NCBI GenBank assembly: GCA_039805905.1
Contig: JBDIVM010000003.1
Coordinates: 186,001 to 250,000, forward strand
DNA: 64,000 nucleotides
Direction: 5' to 3'
Source: Thermohalobaculum sp039805905
Lineage (GTDB): Bacteria > Pseudomonadota > Alphaproteobacteria > Rhodobacterales > Rhodobacteraceae
Below the pieces are notes generated by a model that saw only the letters and a list, made by a program, of their open reading frames with translations, did no database searches and had not been told where the DNA came from. The position numbers and the translations under genes are program-made. Each line of letters begins with the position of its first letter. Within the stretch, counting starts at the first letter, position 1. Below, piece after piece: positions 32,179 through 40,713 of this stretch.

Positions 32179-34326
32179 CTACCGGTCGCTTCCCGTCTTC
32201 GGCCGGAAATCGGGGTTGCCGCCGCGCCCGTTACCGCCGCCCCCGCCGGTCAGGCCGCGCAACACGTCCATGAACACCCGCTCGACCACCGATACCCCAG
32301 CCGATCCGCCGGCCCGACCACCGAAATCGCCGCTGATCAGCACCGAATCGGGTCCCGGCCGGACGATGTGGAGCGGCCGGGCCGGCACCCCGTCGTTCAG
32401 TCGGATCATGGTCTCGCGCCAGATCTCGGCCGGCAGGCCGCCGCCGGCCACCGCGGTGAGCGGCGTGTTGTCGTCGTTGCCGAGCCAGACCCCCACCACG
32501 TAGTCCGCGGTGAAACCCAGGAACCAGGCGTCGCGCGACGCCTGGGTGGTGCCGGTCTTTCCTGCTGCCTCGCGGTCGGGCAACCGCGCCCGCCTCCCGG
32601 TGCCGGACTCGATCACCTCGCGCATCATGTAGGTCAGGAGCCCGGCACTCCGCTCCGAGATTACCTGCTCACCCGTCTTGCCCGGATCCCTGAGAAGCGC
32701 CGTATCGTCGCCGCGGAGCCGGATCTCCCGTATGCCGCGCGGGATGGCGGCGCGGCCGCGGTTGGCGATGGTCGCGTACACCGAGGTCATGTCGATGAGC
32801 GTCGCCTCGGAAGTTCCGAGCGCGATTGCCGGGCCCGGAGCGAGTTCCGTGGTGATGCCCATCAGCCGCGCGAGATCGCGGACGCGGTCCTGCCCGGCGC
32901 GCTCGGAGACGCGGACGGCCACCGTGTTGATCGAGCTGGCGAGCGCCTCGGTCAGCGTCACCGCGCCGCGGTAGCGGCTGTCATAGTTCTCCGGCGCCCA
33001 GTTGCCGATCCGCAGCGGCTCGTCGACCACGATGTCGAGCGGGCCCATCCCGGCCTCGAGCGCCGCGGCATAGACGACCGGCTTGAAGGCGCTGCCGGTC
33101 TGGCGCTTGGCCTGGGTCGCCCGGTTGAACTGGCCGACCCCGCTGCCGTGGCCGCCGACAATTGCGCGCACCGCGCCATCCGGCGTCATCACCACCACGG
33201 CCGGCTGCGCGACCGAGCCCTTCTTCACCTTGGCGTCGAAGATGGCCGCCACCGCATCCTCGGCCGCCTTCTGCATCCGGGGATCGAAGGTCGTGGCGAT
33301 GGTGACGTCCTCGGTGGTTTCCTTCGCCAGGTAATCGGGCGCGGTTTCCATCAGCCAGTCGGCAAAATAGCCGCCGGCCCGCGCCGCCGCCGCCTGGCTC
33401 AGTTCGGCGGGCTGAGCCAGCGCCTGGATCACCTGCGTCGGGGTGAGGTAGCCCTCCTCCTCCATCAGCCGGATGATCACGCTCGCCCGCCCACGTGCCA
33501 GTTCGAGGTCGTTGGTCGGCGCATAGCGTGACGGCGCGCGCAGGAGCCCGGCGAGCATCGCCGCCTCGGCGGGGTTCAGGACGCGCGCCGACTTGCCGAA
33601 ATAGCGCTGTGCCGCAGCCTCGAAACCATAGGTGCCAGCGCCGAGATAGACCCGATTCAGGTAGACCGACAGGATTTCATCCTTGCTGTATTTGAGCTCG
33701 AGCGCCAAGGCCATCGGCACTTCCTTGAGCTTGCGCTCGACGCTCCGCTCGGCGGTCAGGAACACGTTCTTCGCCACCTGCTGGGTCAGCGTCGAGCCGC
33801 CCTGGACCAGGCGGCCTGCCTTCAGGTTGATCGCCATCGCCCGGGCGATTCCGATCGGGTCGATGCCGAAATGCCGGTAGAACCGCCGGTCCTCGGCGGA
33901 GATCACGGCATGGACCAGATGCGGCGAGACATCGGTCGCGCCCAGCTCGCCGCCATACTGCTCGCCGCGCCAGGCGAAGACATTGCCGTCGCGGTCGAGC
34001 ATGGTCACCGAGCCGGTGCCCCGCCCGTCGAACAGATACTCGGGGCCGGGAAGCTGCAGATAGTAATACCCGGTCGCCAACGCCACGACCGCGGCGCCGG
34101 CAAGCCCCAGCCGCCAGGCCAGGGCCCAGACCAGCCGCGCGACGAAATTCACAAGGCCGCGCGCCGCCCTGACCAACAGGCCGCGCCGCCGCTTCCGCTT
34201 GTTCGTGCCGCCGGGTTTCTCCGGCTGCTCGGCCCGCCTGGCCCTTGGCCTTTTCTCGCCCGTCAAGCCGGGATCCCCGCTCCTGTCGCCTGCCCGCTGC
34301 CAAACTACGGGATCGGCCCCGCTCAT
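32179..34326 (-). CDS. Class A penicillin-binding protein (PBP1A family)
   Basis: This bifunctional peptidoglycan glycosyltransferase and transpeptidase is in the inner membrane facing the periplasm. The 715-aa product has a basic cytoplasmic tail (KRKRRRG), one membrane helix near residues 75-95, and a GT51 domain with EDRRFYRHFGIDP and GGSTLTQQVAKN. The transpeptidase domain has SxxK (GSAFKPVVY), SxN (SSINT) and KTGTT. A Gly-rich tail ends the protein. The ATG at 34326 is chosen, but no good ribosome binding site is seen; a start further upstream would need a TTG. It is smaller than E. coli PBP1a. Confidence 0.9.
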   Translation of the reverse strand: MSGADPVVWQRAGDRSGDPGLTGEKRPRARRAEQPEKPGGTNKRKRRRGLLVRAARGLVNFVARLVWALAWRLGLAGAAVVALATGYYYLQLPGPEYLFDGRGTGSVTMLDRDGNVFAWRGEQYGGELGATDVSPHLVHAVISAEDRRFYRHFGIDPIGIARAMAINLKAGRLVQGGSTLTQQVAKNVFLTAERSVERKLKEVPMALALELKYSKDEILSVYLNRVYLGAGTYGFEAAAQRYFGKSARVLNPAEAAMLAGLLRAPSRYAPTNDLELARGRASVIIRLMEEEGYLTPTQVIQALAQPAELSQAAAARAGGYFADWLMETAPDYLAKETTEDVTIATTFDPRMQKAAEDAVAAIFDAKVKKGSVAQPAVVVMTPDGAVRAIVGGHGSGVGQFNRATQAKRQTGSAFKPVVYAAALEAGMGPLDIVVDEPLRIGNWAPENYDSRYRGAVTLTEALASSINTVAVRVSERAGQDRVRDLARLMGITTELAPGPAIALGTSEATLIDMTSVYATIANRGRAAIPRGIREIRLRGDDTALLRDPGKTGEQVISERSAGLLTYMMREVIESGTGRRARLPDREAAGKTGTTQASRDAWFLGFTADYVVGVWLGNDDNTPLTAVAGGGLPAEIWRETMIRLNDGVPARPLHIVRPGPDSVLISGDFGGRAGGSAGVSVVERVFMDVLRGLTGGGGGNGRGGNPDFRPKTGSDR

Positions 34327-34617
34327 GCCAGAGCCGATGCCCGGCACGCGCCCGGCGCCGGATCCGGCACTTGGCACGGCTCTGAAGGGTTGTTCCGGCG
34401 ACGGAGTGAGGCGCTCAGGTCTCTGAGCAGAATTTGTGCAAATCTGCAAATATGCCTAACCAGCGCGCAACTTGCCGCCCAGGCTTTCGCCATAAATTGC
34501 CTGGAAGAAAAATTTTCCTTTATTCCCAATGGGATGCTGCGCGGCACCACTCCTGGCACGACTCTTGAATGAATATCGACGGGTCGGCCATGCCCGCCGG
34601 CGCAACCGGGGAAGACA
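34327..34617. other. Divergent pbp / glnK intergenic region
   Basis: This 291-bp gap holds the sigma-54 promoter for glnK. On the pbp side lies TGCAAATCTGCA at 34437-34448, the reverse complement of a 12-mer also found upstream of the porin and DUF3576 genes at 42070. The segment from 34430 to 34530 is AT-rich. No other gene is seen. Confidence 0.5.
34554..34568 (+). promoter_or_regulatory. Sigma-54 promoter of glnK-amtB
   Basis: TGGCAC-N5-TTGA has the GG and TG dinucleotides at the spacing required for RpoN (-24/-12). The site is 50 bp upstream of the glnK start codon. NtrC-activated, nitrogen-starvation-induced expression is the usual mode for glnK-amtB. No perfect NtrC site was spotted. 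Confidence 0.8.
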
Positions 34618-34956
34618 ATGAAACTGATCATCGCCGTCATCAAGCCGTTCAAGCTCGAGGCCGTGCGCGAGGCGCTGACCACCGCCGGCGTGCAGGGCCT
34701 CATGGTCTCCGAGGTCAAGGGGTATGGCCGCCAGAGCGGCCATACCGAGATTTACCGCGGCGCCGAATACACCGTGAACTTCGTTCCCAAGATCAGGATC
34801 GAGATCGTCGCTGCCGACGACCAGGTCGACCGTATCGCCGATGCCATCGCCGGGACCGCCCGCACCGGCAAGATCGGCGACGGAAAGATCTTCGTCCTCG
34901 ACGTCCAGCAGGCGATCCGCATCCGCACCGACGAGCGCGGCGACGACGCGCTCTGA
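34618..34956 (+). CDS. glnK: Nitrogen regulatory protein P-II (GlnK)
   Basis: A 112-aa trimeric P-II signal protein that senses ATP/ADP, 2-oxoglutarate and glutamine status. The T-loop GYGRQSGHTEIYRGAEY holds the uridylylated Tyr51. The C-terminal signature TGKIGDGKIFVLDVQQAIRIRTDE is intact. Its position directly before amtB and behind a sigma-54 promoter marks it as GlnK rather than GlnB. Its main known job is reversible block of AmtB ammonium transport. Confidence 0.96.
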   Translation: MKLIIAVIKPFKLEAVREALTTAGVQGLMVSEVKGYGRQSGHTEIYRGAEYTVNFVPKIRIEIVAADDQVDRIADAIAGTARTGKIGDGKIFVLDVQQAIRIRTDERGDDAL

Positions 34957-34989
34957 GCCCGCAAACCCGGAACACCCATGAGGAAACCG

Positions 34990-36288
34990 ATGAGAAACCC
35001 GATCAAGACCGCTCTCCGCGCCGCACCCGGGCTGGCCGCCCTGCTCGCCGCCTTCCCCGCGCTCGCCCAGACCGATGCGCCGCCGGCGATCGACACCGGC
35101 GACACCGCGTGGATGCTGACCTCGACCGCCATCGTCCTGATGATGACAATCCCCGGGCTCGGCCTCTTCTACAGCGGCATGGTCCGCAAGAAGAACGTGC
35201 TCGACGTCTGCATGCAGGTCTTCGCGATCTGCGCCATGGTCACCGTGCTCTGGATGATCGCCGGCTATTCGATCGCCTTCGGAACCGCGGCCTCCGAGGG
35301 CATCAATGCCTTCATCGGCGGCTTCGACAGGATGTTCCTGGCCGGAACGACCATGGAGTCGGTTTCCTACACGATTCCCGAGTGGGTCTTCATCATGTTC
35401 CAGATGACCTTCGCCATCATCACCCCGGCGCTCATCATCGGCGCCTTCGCCGAGCGGATGAAGTTCTCGGCGGTGATGCTGTTCATGGGTCTCTGGCTGC
35501 TGGTCGTCTATGCACCGGTCTGCCACTGGGTCTGGGGCGGCGGCTTCCTCGCCTCGGCGGGCGTGCTCGACTTCGCGGGCGGGACCGTGGTGCACATCAA
35601 CGCCGGGGTCGCCGGCCTCGTGGTCTGCGTGATGCTCGGCAGGCGCCGGGGCTATGGCAGCGTCAACATGGCGCCGCACAACCTGGTGCTGACCTTCGTC
35701 GGCGCCGCGCTGCTCTGGGTCGGCTGGTTCGGCTTTAACGCCGGCTCGGCGGTCGCCTCTAACGCGATTGCCGGCATCGCCATGCTCAACACCCAGGTCG
35801 CCGCCGCCGGCGCGGCGCTGGCCTGGATGGTGGTGGAGTGGGTCGTGCTGAAGAAGCCCTCGGCGCTCGGCATCCTCTCCGGCGCCGTGGCTGGCCTTGT
35901 CGCCATCACGCCCGCTGCGGGCTTCGTCAACCCCACGGGTGCGCTCTGGATCGGCGTTCCTGCCGGGATCGCCTGCTACTACGCGGCGGCGCACCTCAAG
36001 AAGACGCTCGGCTACGACGATTCGCTCGACGTGTTCGGCGTGCACGGGGTTGGCGGCATCGTCGGCGCGCTGCTGACCGGCATTTTCGCCGACCCGGCGA
36101 TCAACGCGGCTGGGGAGGGCGCGAGCCTCGGGGCGCAGATCTACGGGGTCGCGGTCACCGTTGTCTACACCGGCGTCGTCACCACGGTTCTCCTGCTGGT
36201 GACGAAGGCGCTGACCGGCCTCCGCGTCTCGGACCAGGAGGAGGAAGAGGGCCTCGACCTCGCGCTGCACGGCGAGACGGTCCAGTAA
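34990..36288 (+). CDS. amtB: Ammonium transporter
   Basis: A 432-aa Amt/Mep channel. A signal peptide ending ALAQ precedes 11 membrane helices. Conserved features are GLGLFYSGMVRKKN, the twin pore histidines in VCHWVWGGGFL and GVHGVGGIVGAL, and the family signature DFAGGTVVHINAGVAGLV. An ATG at 34978 is also possible; the ATG at 34990 has GAGGA at a good distance. It is 33 nt after glnK in one operon. The C-terminal tail VSDQEEEEGLDL would contact GlnK. Confidence 0.95.
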   Translation: MRNPIKTALRAAPGLAALLAAFPALAQTDAPPAIDTGDTAWMLTSTAIVLMMTIPGLGLFYSGMVRKKNVLDVCMQVFAICAMVTVLWMIAGYSIAFGTAASEGINAFIGGFDRMFLAGTTMESVSYTIPEWVFIMFQMTFAIITPALIIGAFAERMKFSAVMLFMGLWLLVVYAPVCHWVWGGGFLASAGVLDFAGGTVVHINAGVAGLVVCVMLGRRRGYGSVNMAPHNLVLTFVGAALLWVGWFGFNAGSAVASNAIAGIAMLNTQVAAAGAALAWMVVEWVVLKKPSALGILSGAVAGLVAITPAAGFVNPTGALWIGVPAGIACYYAAAHLKKTLGYDDSLDVFGVHGVGGIVGALLTGIFADPAINAAGEGASLGAQIYGVAVTVVYTGVVTTVLLLVTKALTGLRVSDQEEEEGLDLALHGETVQ

Positions 36289-36342
36289 AGGCGTTATCCC
36301 CCGGGGGCGTCTGCGGCAACGCCCGCGGGCGCTCCCCACTTC

Positions 36343-36376
36343 CCGCCCGGCAGCGGCCGACCGCCGCGCCGGGCGG
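36343..36376 (+). terminator. Terminator of glnK-amtB
   Basis: A 9-bp GC stem (CCGCCCGGC with GCCGGGCGG) with a 16-nt loop is followed by CCTTTCTG. It lies between amtB and the convergent yggS gene, 55 bp after the amtB stop. The T-tract is weak. Confidence 0.5.
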
Positions 36377-36396
36377 CCTTTCTGCGGGTCGCCGGT

Positions 36397-37053
36397 TCAG
36401 CCCGCGGGCCGCGCGCCGAAGATCGCAGACCCGACCCGGACCACCGTCGCGCCGAGCCGCACCGCGGTCTCGAAATCGTCGCTCATCCCCATCGAAAGCC
36501 CCGGGAGCCCGTTCCGTGCCGCGATCTTGGCCAGGAGCGCAAAATGCAGCGCCGGCTCCTCGTCCACCGGCGGGATGCACATCAGCCCCGAGACCGGCAG
36601 GCCGAGCGCCCGGCATTCGGCGACGAAGGCGTCCGCCTCGGCCGGCAGCACGCCGGCCTTCTGCGGCTCCTCGCCGGTGTTGACCTGGATATAGCAGGGG
36701 AGCCGCCGCCCGGTCTCCGCGAAGACCTCGGCCAGCTTGCGGGCGAGCTTCGGCCGGTCGACCGACTCGATCACATCGAAGATTTCCACGGCCTGGCGCA
36801 CCTTGTTGGTCTGCAGCGGGCCGACGAGATGGAGCTCTATGCCCGGATAGCGCGCGCGCAGCGCCGGCCAGCGGCCCGCCGCCTCCTGCACCCGGTTCTC
36901 GCCGAACACCCGCTGGCCCTCGTCGAGCACCGCTCCGATCCGTTCGGCCGGCTGCATCTTCGACACCGCGACCAGCGTCACCGCGGCCGGATCGCGGCCG
37001 GCCGCCTGTGCCGCCGCCACGATCCGCGCCCTGATCTCTGCCAGCGCACTCAT
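36397..37053 (-). CDS. YggS-family PLP homeostasis protein
   Basis: A 218-aa single-domain PLP-binding protein of the YggS/PROSC family, involved in vitamin B6 balance rather than catalysis. PLP binds K32 in LVAVSKMQP. Further signatures are FGENRVQEA, LHLVGPLQTNK and LSMGMSDDFETAVRLGATVVRVGSAIFG. The start overlaps the stop of the last sulfotransferase by 4 nt, so it is translated as the end of the sulfotransferase operon. This is an unusual partner for a housekeeping gene. Confidence 0.95.
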   Translation of the reverse strand: MSALAEIRARIVAAAQAAGRDPAAVTLVAVSKMQPAERIGAVLDEGQRVFGENRVQEAAGRWPALRARYPGIELHLVGPLQTNKVRQAVEIFDVIESVDRPKLARKLAEVFAETGRRLPCYIQVNTGEEPQKAGVLPAEADAFVAECRALGLPVSGLMCIPPVDEEPALHFALLAKIAARNGLPGLSMGMSDDFETAVRLGATVVRVGSAIFGARPAG

Positions 37054-37949
37054 CCCCTCTCTCCGGCCGCATCCGCGGCAGCGCCCGGCCCCAGGGCAAA
37101 GTCGCGGGTCTCGTCCATCAGCTCCGGGTACCATTTCTTCAGCGTGAGCCGGAACGCCTTGCGCAGCCGCCCCACCTGGGCGGGGCTCAGCTCTTGCCTC
37201 CATCCGCCGACGGTGCCGCTATGGAAGAACCGGGCCATCTCCTTCGGCCGCTCGAGGAACCCCTTCTCGCGCTCCTGCTTCTGCAGCGCCTCGAACGAGG
37301 TGAGTTCCAGCGCCTGCGCCAGCCTGACTTCGTCGACCGGCAGCTTCAGGAACCCGAACAGCCTGCGAAAGGCCGCGGCCGGGTCGGCCAGCATGTCCTC
37401 GTAGCGCATTATGTGGATCGGCAGGCCCGGCGCCGTGGTCCAGGACCGCACATGCTCGTCCCAGCGGCCGATGATCTCGAAGAGCCGCGTCGGCGACATG
37501 TGGATCGTGGTCCGGTCCCCGAGGCGTGCCGCTGCGGTATCGAGATCGACGGCAAGATGCCGCGCCAGCGAGGGCACCACGTCGAACGGGTTGCGCAGGA
37601 TATAGACTGCCGCCGCGGTCACCTCCGGCGGGATCAGGTCGACACCCTTGATCTTCAGGATCTGGCAGTGCGTCTTGACGAAATGGTGTCCCGGCTTCGA
37701 GCCGGCGATCAGCCTGAGCGCGCGCGGCCGCATGGCCAGCCAGTCGTCGATCGTCTCTGGCCGGAACGGGCGCCCGGCGGCGCGGTCGAAGAAGTCCTGG
37801 CGCACGTCGGCGGTCGTGAACAGCCTCAGGCTGTTGATGTCCAGCGCATGGCCCTGCGGCTGGAAGTAGTTGGCGAGGAAGCTCCGCGTCCAGGTGTTCC
37901 CCGATTTCGGATAGGACGCCAGCCAGATGATGCGCCGCAGGTTGTTCAT
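37050..37949 (-). CDS. Sulfotransferase, type A copy 2
   Basis: A 299-aa cytosolic-type sulfotransferase that would move sulfate from PAPS to an acceptor. The PAPS 5'-phosphosulfate loop is LASYPKSGNTWTRSFLANYF, and the 3'-phosphate motif is VYILRNPFDVVPSLARHL. It shares DINSLRLF, WLAMRPRALRL, IGRWDEHVRSWTTAPG and SFEALQKQE with the gene at 38877-39740, so the two form subtype A. It is the last of four tandem sulfotransferases, and its stop overlaps the yggS start. The acceptor is unknown. Confidence 0.88.
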   Translation of the reverse strand: MNNLRRIIWLASYPKSGNTWTRSFLANYFQPQGHALDINSLRLFTTADVRQDFFDRAAGRPFRPETIDDWLAMRPRALRLIAGSKPGHHFVKTHCQILKIKGVDLIPPEVTAAAVYILRNPFDVVPSLARHLAVDLDTAAARLGDRTTIHMSPTRLFEIIGRWDEHVRSWTTAPGLPIHIMRYEDMLADPAAAFRRLFGFLKLPVDEVRLAQALELTSFEALQKQEREKGFLERPKEMARFFHSGTVGGWRQELSPAQVGRLRKAFRLTLKKWYPELMDETRDFALGPGAAADAAGERG

Positions 37950-38043
37950 GCGATCCTCTGCACCCTGCCGGCCCCCGCCGGCTTCCCCCGATACCATGCC
38001 CGCCGATACCACGTTACCTGCCCGGAACGGAACCCGTGCCGGC

Positions 38044-38880
38044 TCACGGCGCCAGATATCCGTGCCGCTTCATCTGCGCGCCGTGATCCGCCGCGATCCG
38101 GGCGGCGATCGCCGGCGGCAGCACCTCGCGCCAGTGCCCGGCCGTGCCGCGGCGGAAGAACCGCTCCTGGCTCGCGCCCTTCTCGCGAAAGCCGGTCGCA
38201 GCCTCCTGCGCCGCCAGCGCGCCGAAGCTCGCGAACCTGCTGGCCCGCGACAGGACCGCGCGGTCGAACGGCGCGTTGACCAGCCGCAGCACTTTCGCGA
38301 ACTCGGCCTCCGGATCGGCCAGCATGTCCTCGTAGCGCAGCGTCAGCACCCGGAAGTCCCGCGCCCGCGTCCAGCCGCGCACATGGCCCGACCAGTCGCC
38401 CAGGAACTGCATGACCGTGCGCGCATTGCTCGGCACCATGTTGCGCGGCGAGGCGATTGCCCGCGCGGCGCCCTCGAGGTCGAGGCCGAAATGATCGGCA
38501 TAGGAGATCACCATGTCGCGCGGGTCGCGCAGGATGTAGACCGCCGCCAGCGTCAGCTTTGCCGGGATCAGCGGCAGCCCGGCCACCCGGCTGTTGGCGT
38601 TGTGGGTCTTGACGAAGTTGACCTGCCCGTTCCCCGCCACCCGTTCGAGATGCCGCTGCCGGAGCGCCGCGACCTGCGGCGCGGTCAGGCGCTTCGGGTC
38701 CGTGCCCGCCAGGTCCGCATAGGCCGGAGCCGAGCTGTCGCCGAAGCTGATCTTCTGCATCTCGTTGATGCTCACGGGCCCCGGCGAGTCGATGAAGTAG
38801 TTGGCCAGGAACGCCCGCAGCCAGGTGTTCCCCGACTTCGGGTAGGAGGCGAGCCAGACCAGCGTGCGCGGCCCGGTCAT
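38044..38880 (-). CDS. Sulfotransferase, type B copy 2
   Basis: A 278-aa sulfotransferase. The PAPS loop is LASYPKSGNTWLRAFLANYF and the 3'-phosphate motif VYILRDPRDMVISYADHF. It resembles the gene at 39746-40606 across its length: VNFVKTHNANSR, FLGDWSGHVRGW, LTLRYEDMLADPEAEFAKVL and a C-terminal RHGYL-type end. These two form subtype B. The start ATG overlaps the stop of the upstream type A copy by 4 nt. A 94-nt gap follows before the next type A gene. The substrate is unknown. Confidence 0.88.
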   Translation of the reverse strand: MTGPRTLVWLASYPKSGNTWLRAFLANYFIDSPGPVSINEMQKISFGDSSAPAYADLAGTDPKRLTAPQVAALRQRHLERVAGNGQVNFVKTHNANSRVAGLPLIPAKLTLAAVYILRDPRDMVISYADHFGLDLEGAARAIASPRNMVPSNARTVMQFLGDWSGHVRGWTRARDFRVLTLRYEDMLADPEAEFAKVLRLVNAPFDRAVLSRASRFASFGALAAQEAATGFREKGASQERFFRRGTAGHWREVLPPAIAARIAADHGAQMKRHGYLAP

Positions 38881-39740
38881 GCCTGTGCGGCGACCTCGGC
38901 GGTCTCCTCGAGCAGTTCGGGATACCACTGTTCCAGGGTCGGCAGGAACGCCTCGCGCAGGCGCGCGACCTGTGCGGGCGTCAGGTCCTCGCGCCACGCG
39001 CCGGTCCGGCCCCGGGCGAAGAACCGCTGCATCCTCTTCGGCCGCTCGCGGAACCCGCCGGAGCTCTCCTGCTTCTGCAACGCCTTGAACGAGGTCCGGC
39101 GCAGCGTGCGGCGCAGCCGCCCGAAATCAAGCTTGAGGCGCAGGAACTCGATCAGAGTCCGGAAAGTGGTCTCCGGCTCGGCAATCATGTCCTCATAGCG
39201 CATCACCCGGCGCGTCAGCCCGGGCGCCGAGGTCCAGGTCCGGATATGGTCGTCCCACCGGCCAATGATGGTGCGCACCCCGTGATCCTCAACGAGGAGG
39301 AACCGGTCGTCGGTCATGCGCCGGATCGCTTCGTCGAGCCCGATCGTCATGTGCCGCGCCAGCGAGGGCGCGACGTCGAAGGGGTTGCGAAGGATATAGA
39401 CCGCGCCTTCCGTCAGTCCCGGCGGGATCAGTGGCTGGCCATGCATGGTTCGGATCTGGGAGTGGGTTTTTACGAGATGCATGCCAGGGTCGGAGGAGAC
39501 CAGCAGCCGAAGCATTGCCGGCCGCACCGCGAGCCATTCCTCCATTGTGCTGGCATTGAACGTGCCGCCCGCGGCACGATTGAACAGCTCGCGGCTGGTA
39601 TCTCCCTTGGAGAACTTGCCGAGCCGGTTGATGTCAAACTCTTGATCCTGCGGCGCCATGTAGGATTCGAGAACGGTCCGCGTCCATGTGTTCCCGGATT
39701 TCGGGAACGACGCCAGCCAGATGATGCGTCCCTGCGCCAC
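38877..39740 (-). CDS. Sulfotransferase, type A copy 1
   Basis: A 287-aa sulfotransferase of subtype A. It has LASFPKSGNTWTRTVLESYM, VYILRNPFDVAPSLARHM and the subtype features DINRLGKF, WLAVRPAMLRLL and SFKALQKQE. The GTG at 39740 is the start, with GAGGAG in the right place inside the end of the preceding gene. The frame runs open much further upstream, antisense-like through the next gene, but that extension is not coding. The gap to the preceding sulfotransferase is 5 nt, so they are tightly coupled. Confidence 0.87.
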   Translation of the reverse strand: MAQGRIIWLASFPKSGNTWTRTVLESYMAPQDQEFDINRLGKFSKGDTSRELFNRAAGGTFNASTMEEWLAVRPAMLRLLVSSDPGMHLVKTHSQIRTMHGQPLIPPGLTEGAVYILRNPFDVAPSLARHMTIGLDEAIRRMTDDRFLLVEDHGVRTIIGRWDDHIRTWTSAPGLTRRVMRYEDMIAEPETTFRTLIEFLRLKLDFGRLRRTLRRTSFKALQKQESSGGFRERPKRMQRFFARGRTGAWREDLTPAQVARLREAFLPTLEQWYPELLEETAEVAAQA

Positions 39741-39745
39741 GGGTC

Positions 39746-40606
39746 TCACTCCTCGAGGTAACCGAATTCCTGCATGACGGACTGGTGGTCCGCCTGGATG
39801 CGCTCGGCCGCCGGCGCCGGCAGCAGCTCGCGCCAGGCGCCCGAGCGGCCCGAATGGAAAAACCGCTCCGCGGTCGGCGAGCGCTCGATGAAGCCGGCGG
39901 TATCCTCCTGCCGCCGCAGCTCGTCGAAGCTCGAGAAGGCGACCGCCCGGGCGACCCGGTCCGCGTCGGCGGAGGCACCGATATGCTTGAGCACCCGCGC
40001 GAACTCGCTTTCGGGGTCCGCCTCGATGTCCTCGTAGCGCAGCACGAGCACCGGGAAGACCCGGCATCTCGCCCAGCTGCGGACATGGGCGGACCAGCTC
40101 CCCAGAAACTGCGTGACGGTCCCGCTCGAGGCGGCGATCGCGTTGTCGGCGCGGCCGATGGCCTCGGCCGCGGCCTCGGGGGTCATGTTGTAGTGGCGCG
40201 CATAGGAGAGCGCGACGTCGAGCGGATTGCGCAGGATGTAGATCGCCGAGCGCGTGAGCGCGGGCGGGATCAGCTCGACCCCGAAGGCCCGGGTGCGGCT
40301 GTTGTGGGTCTTCACGAAATTCACTTCGGCGCCGTTGTTGACGACCGCGCCCAGCACGCGCCCGCGCAGCGCCAGGGTGGCGCCGATGTCGGCCGGATCG
40401 AAGGGTCCCCGCGCCACCATCCGGTAGGCCTTCTCGATCGAATCCCCCATGCCCAGGCGGTGCACCTGGTTGATCGGCATCGGCTCGCTGCGCCCGAACA
40501 GGTAGTTGGCGAGGAAGACCCGGGTCCAGGTGTTGCCGGATTTCGGATAGGAGGCGAGCCAGACGATGCTCTTGCGGGAGCGGGTCGGGCGGCTCGGCTG
40601 GGGCAT
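39746..40606 (-). CDS. Sulfotransferase, type B copy 1
   Basis: A 286-aa sulfotransferase and first gene of the four-gene array. It has LASYPKSGNTWTRVFLANYL, IYILRNPLDVALSYARHY, FVKTHNSRTRAFGVELIPP, FLGSWSAHVRSW and LVLRYEDIEADPESEFARVL. It pairs with the gene at 38044-38880 as subtype B. The array order in the direction of transcription is B-A-B-A, then yggS. No PAPS-forming genes (cysD, cysN, cysC) are in the window. The porin terminator lies 56 bp upstream, so the array must have its own promoter in that gap or depend on read-through. Confidence 0.88.
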   Translation of the reverse strand: MPQPSRPTRSRKSIVWLASYPKSGNTWTRVFLANYLFGRSEPMPINQVHRLGMGDSIEKAYRMVARGPFDPADIGATLALRGRVLGAVVNNGAEVNFVKTHNSRTRAFGVELIPPALTRSAIYILRNPLDVALSYARHYNMTPEAAAEAIGRADNAIAASSGTVTQFLGSWSAHVRSWARCRVFPVLVLRYEDIEADPESEFARVLKHIGASADADRVARAVAFSSFDELRRQEDTAGFIERSPTAERFFHSGRSGAWRELLPAPAAERIQADHQSVMQEFGYLEE

Positions 40607-40662
40607 CGTCGGGTTCCGCGAACGGGGGGTGGATGTGGTCGCCCGCGTCTATAGCAAAAGAA

Positions 40663-40687
40663 ACAGGGGGGGCAGAACCCCCCCTGT
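40663..40687 (-). terminator. Terminator of the porin gene
   Basis: A perfect 10-bp stem (ACAGGGGGGG with CCCCCCCTGT) and 5-nt loop is followed on the minus strand by TTCTTTTGC. It starts 27 bp after the porin stop and separates the highly expressed porin from the sulfotransferase array. Confidence 0.85.
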
Positions 40688-40713
40688 CGCATTCCTTGCA
40701 GTCCGGGTCAGGA

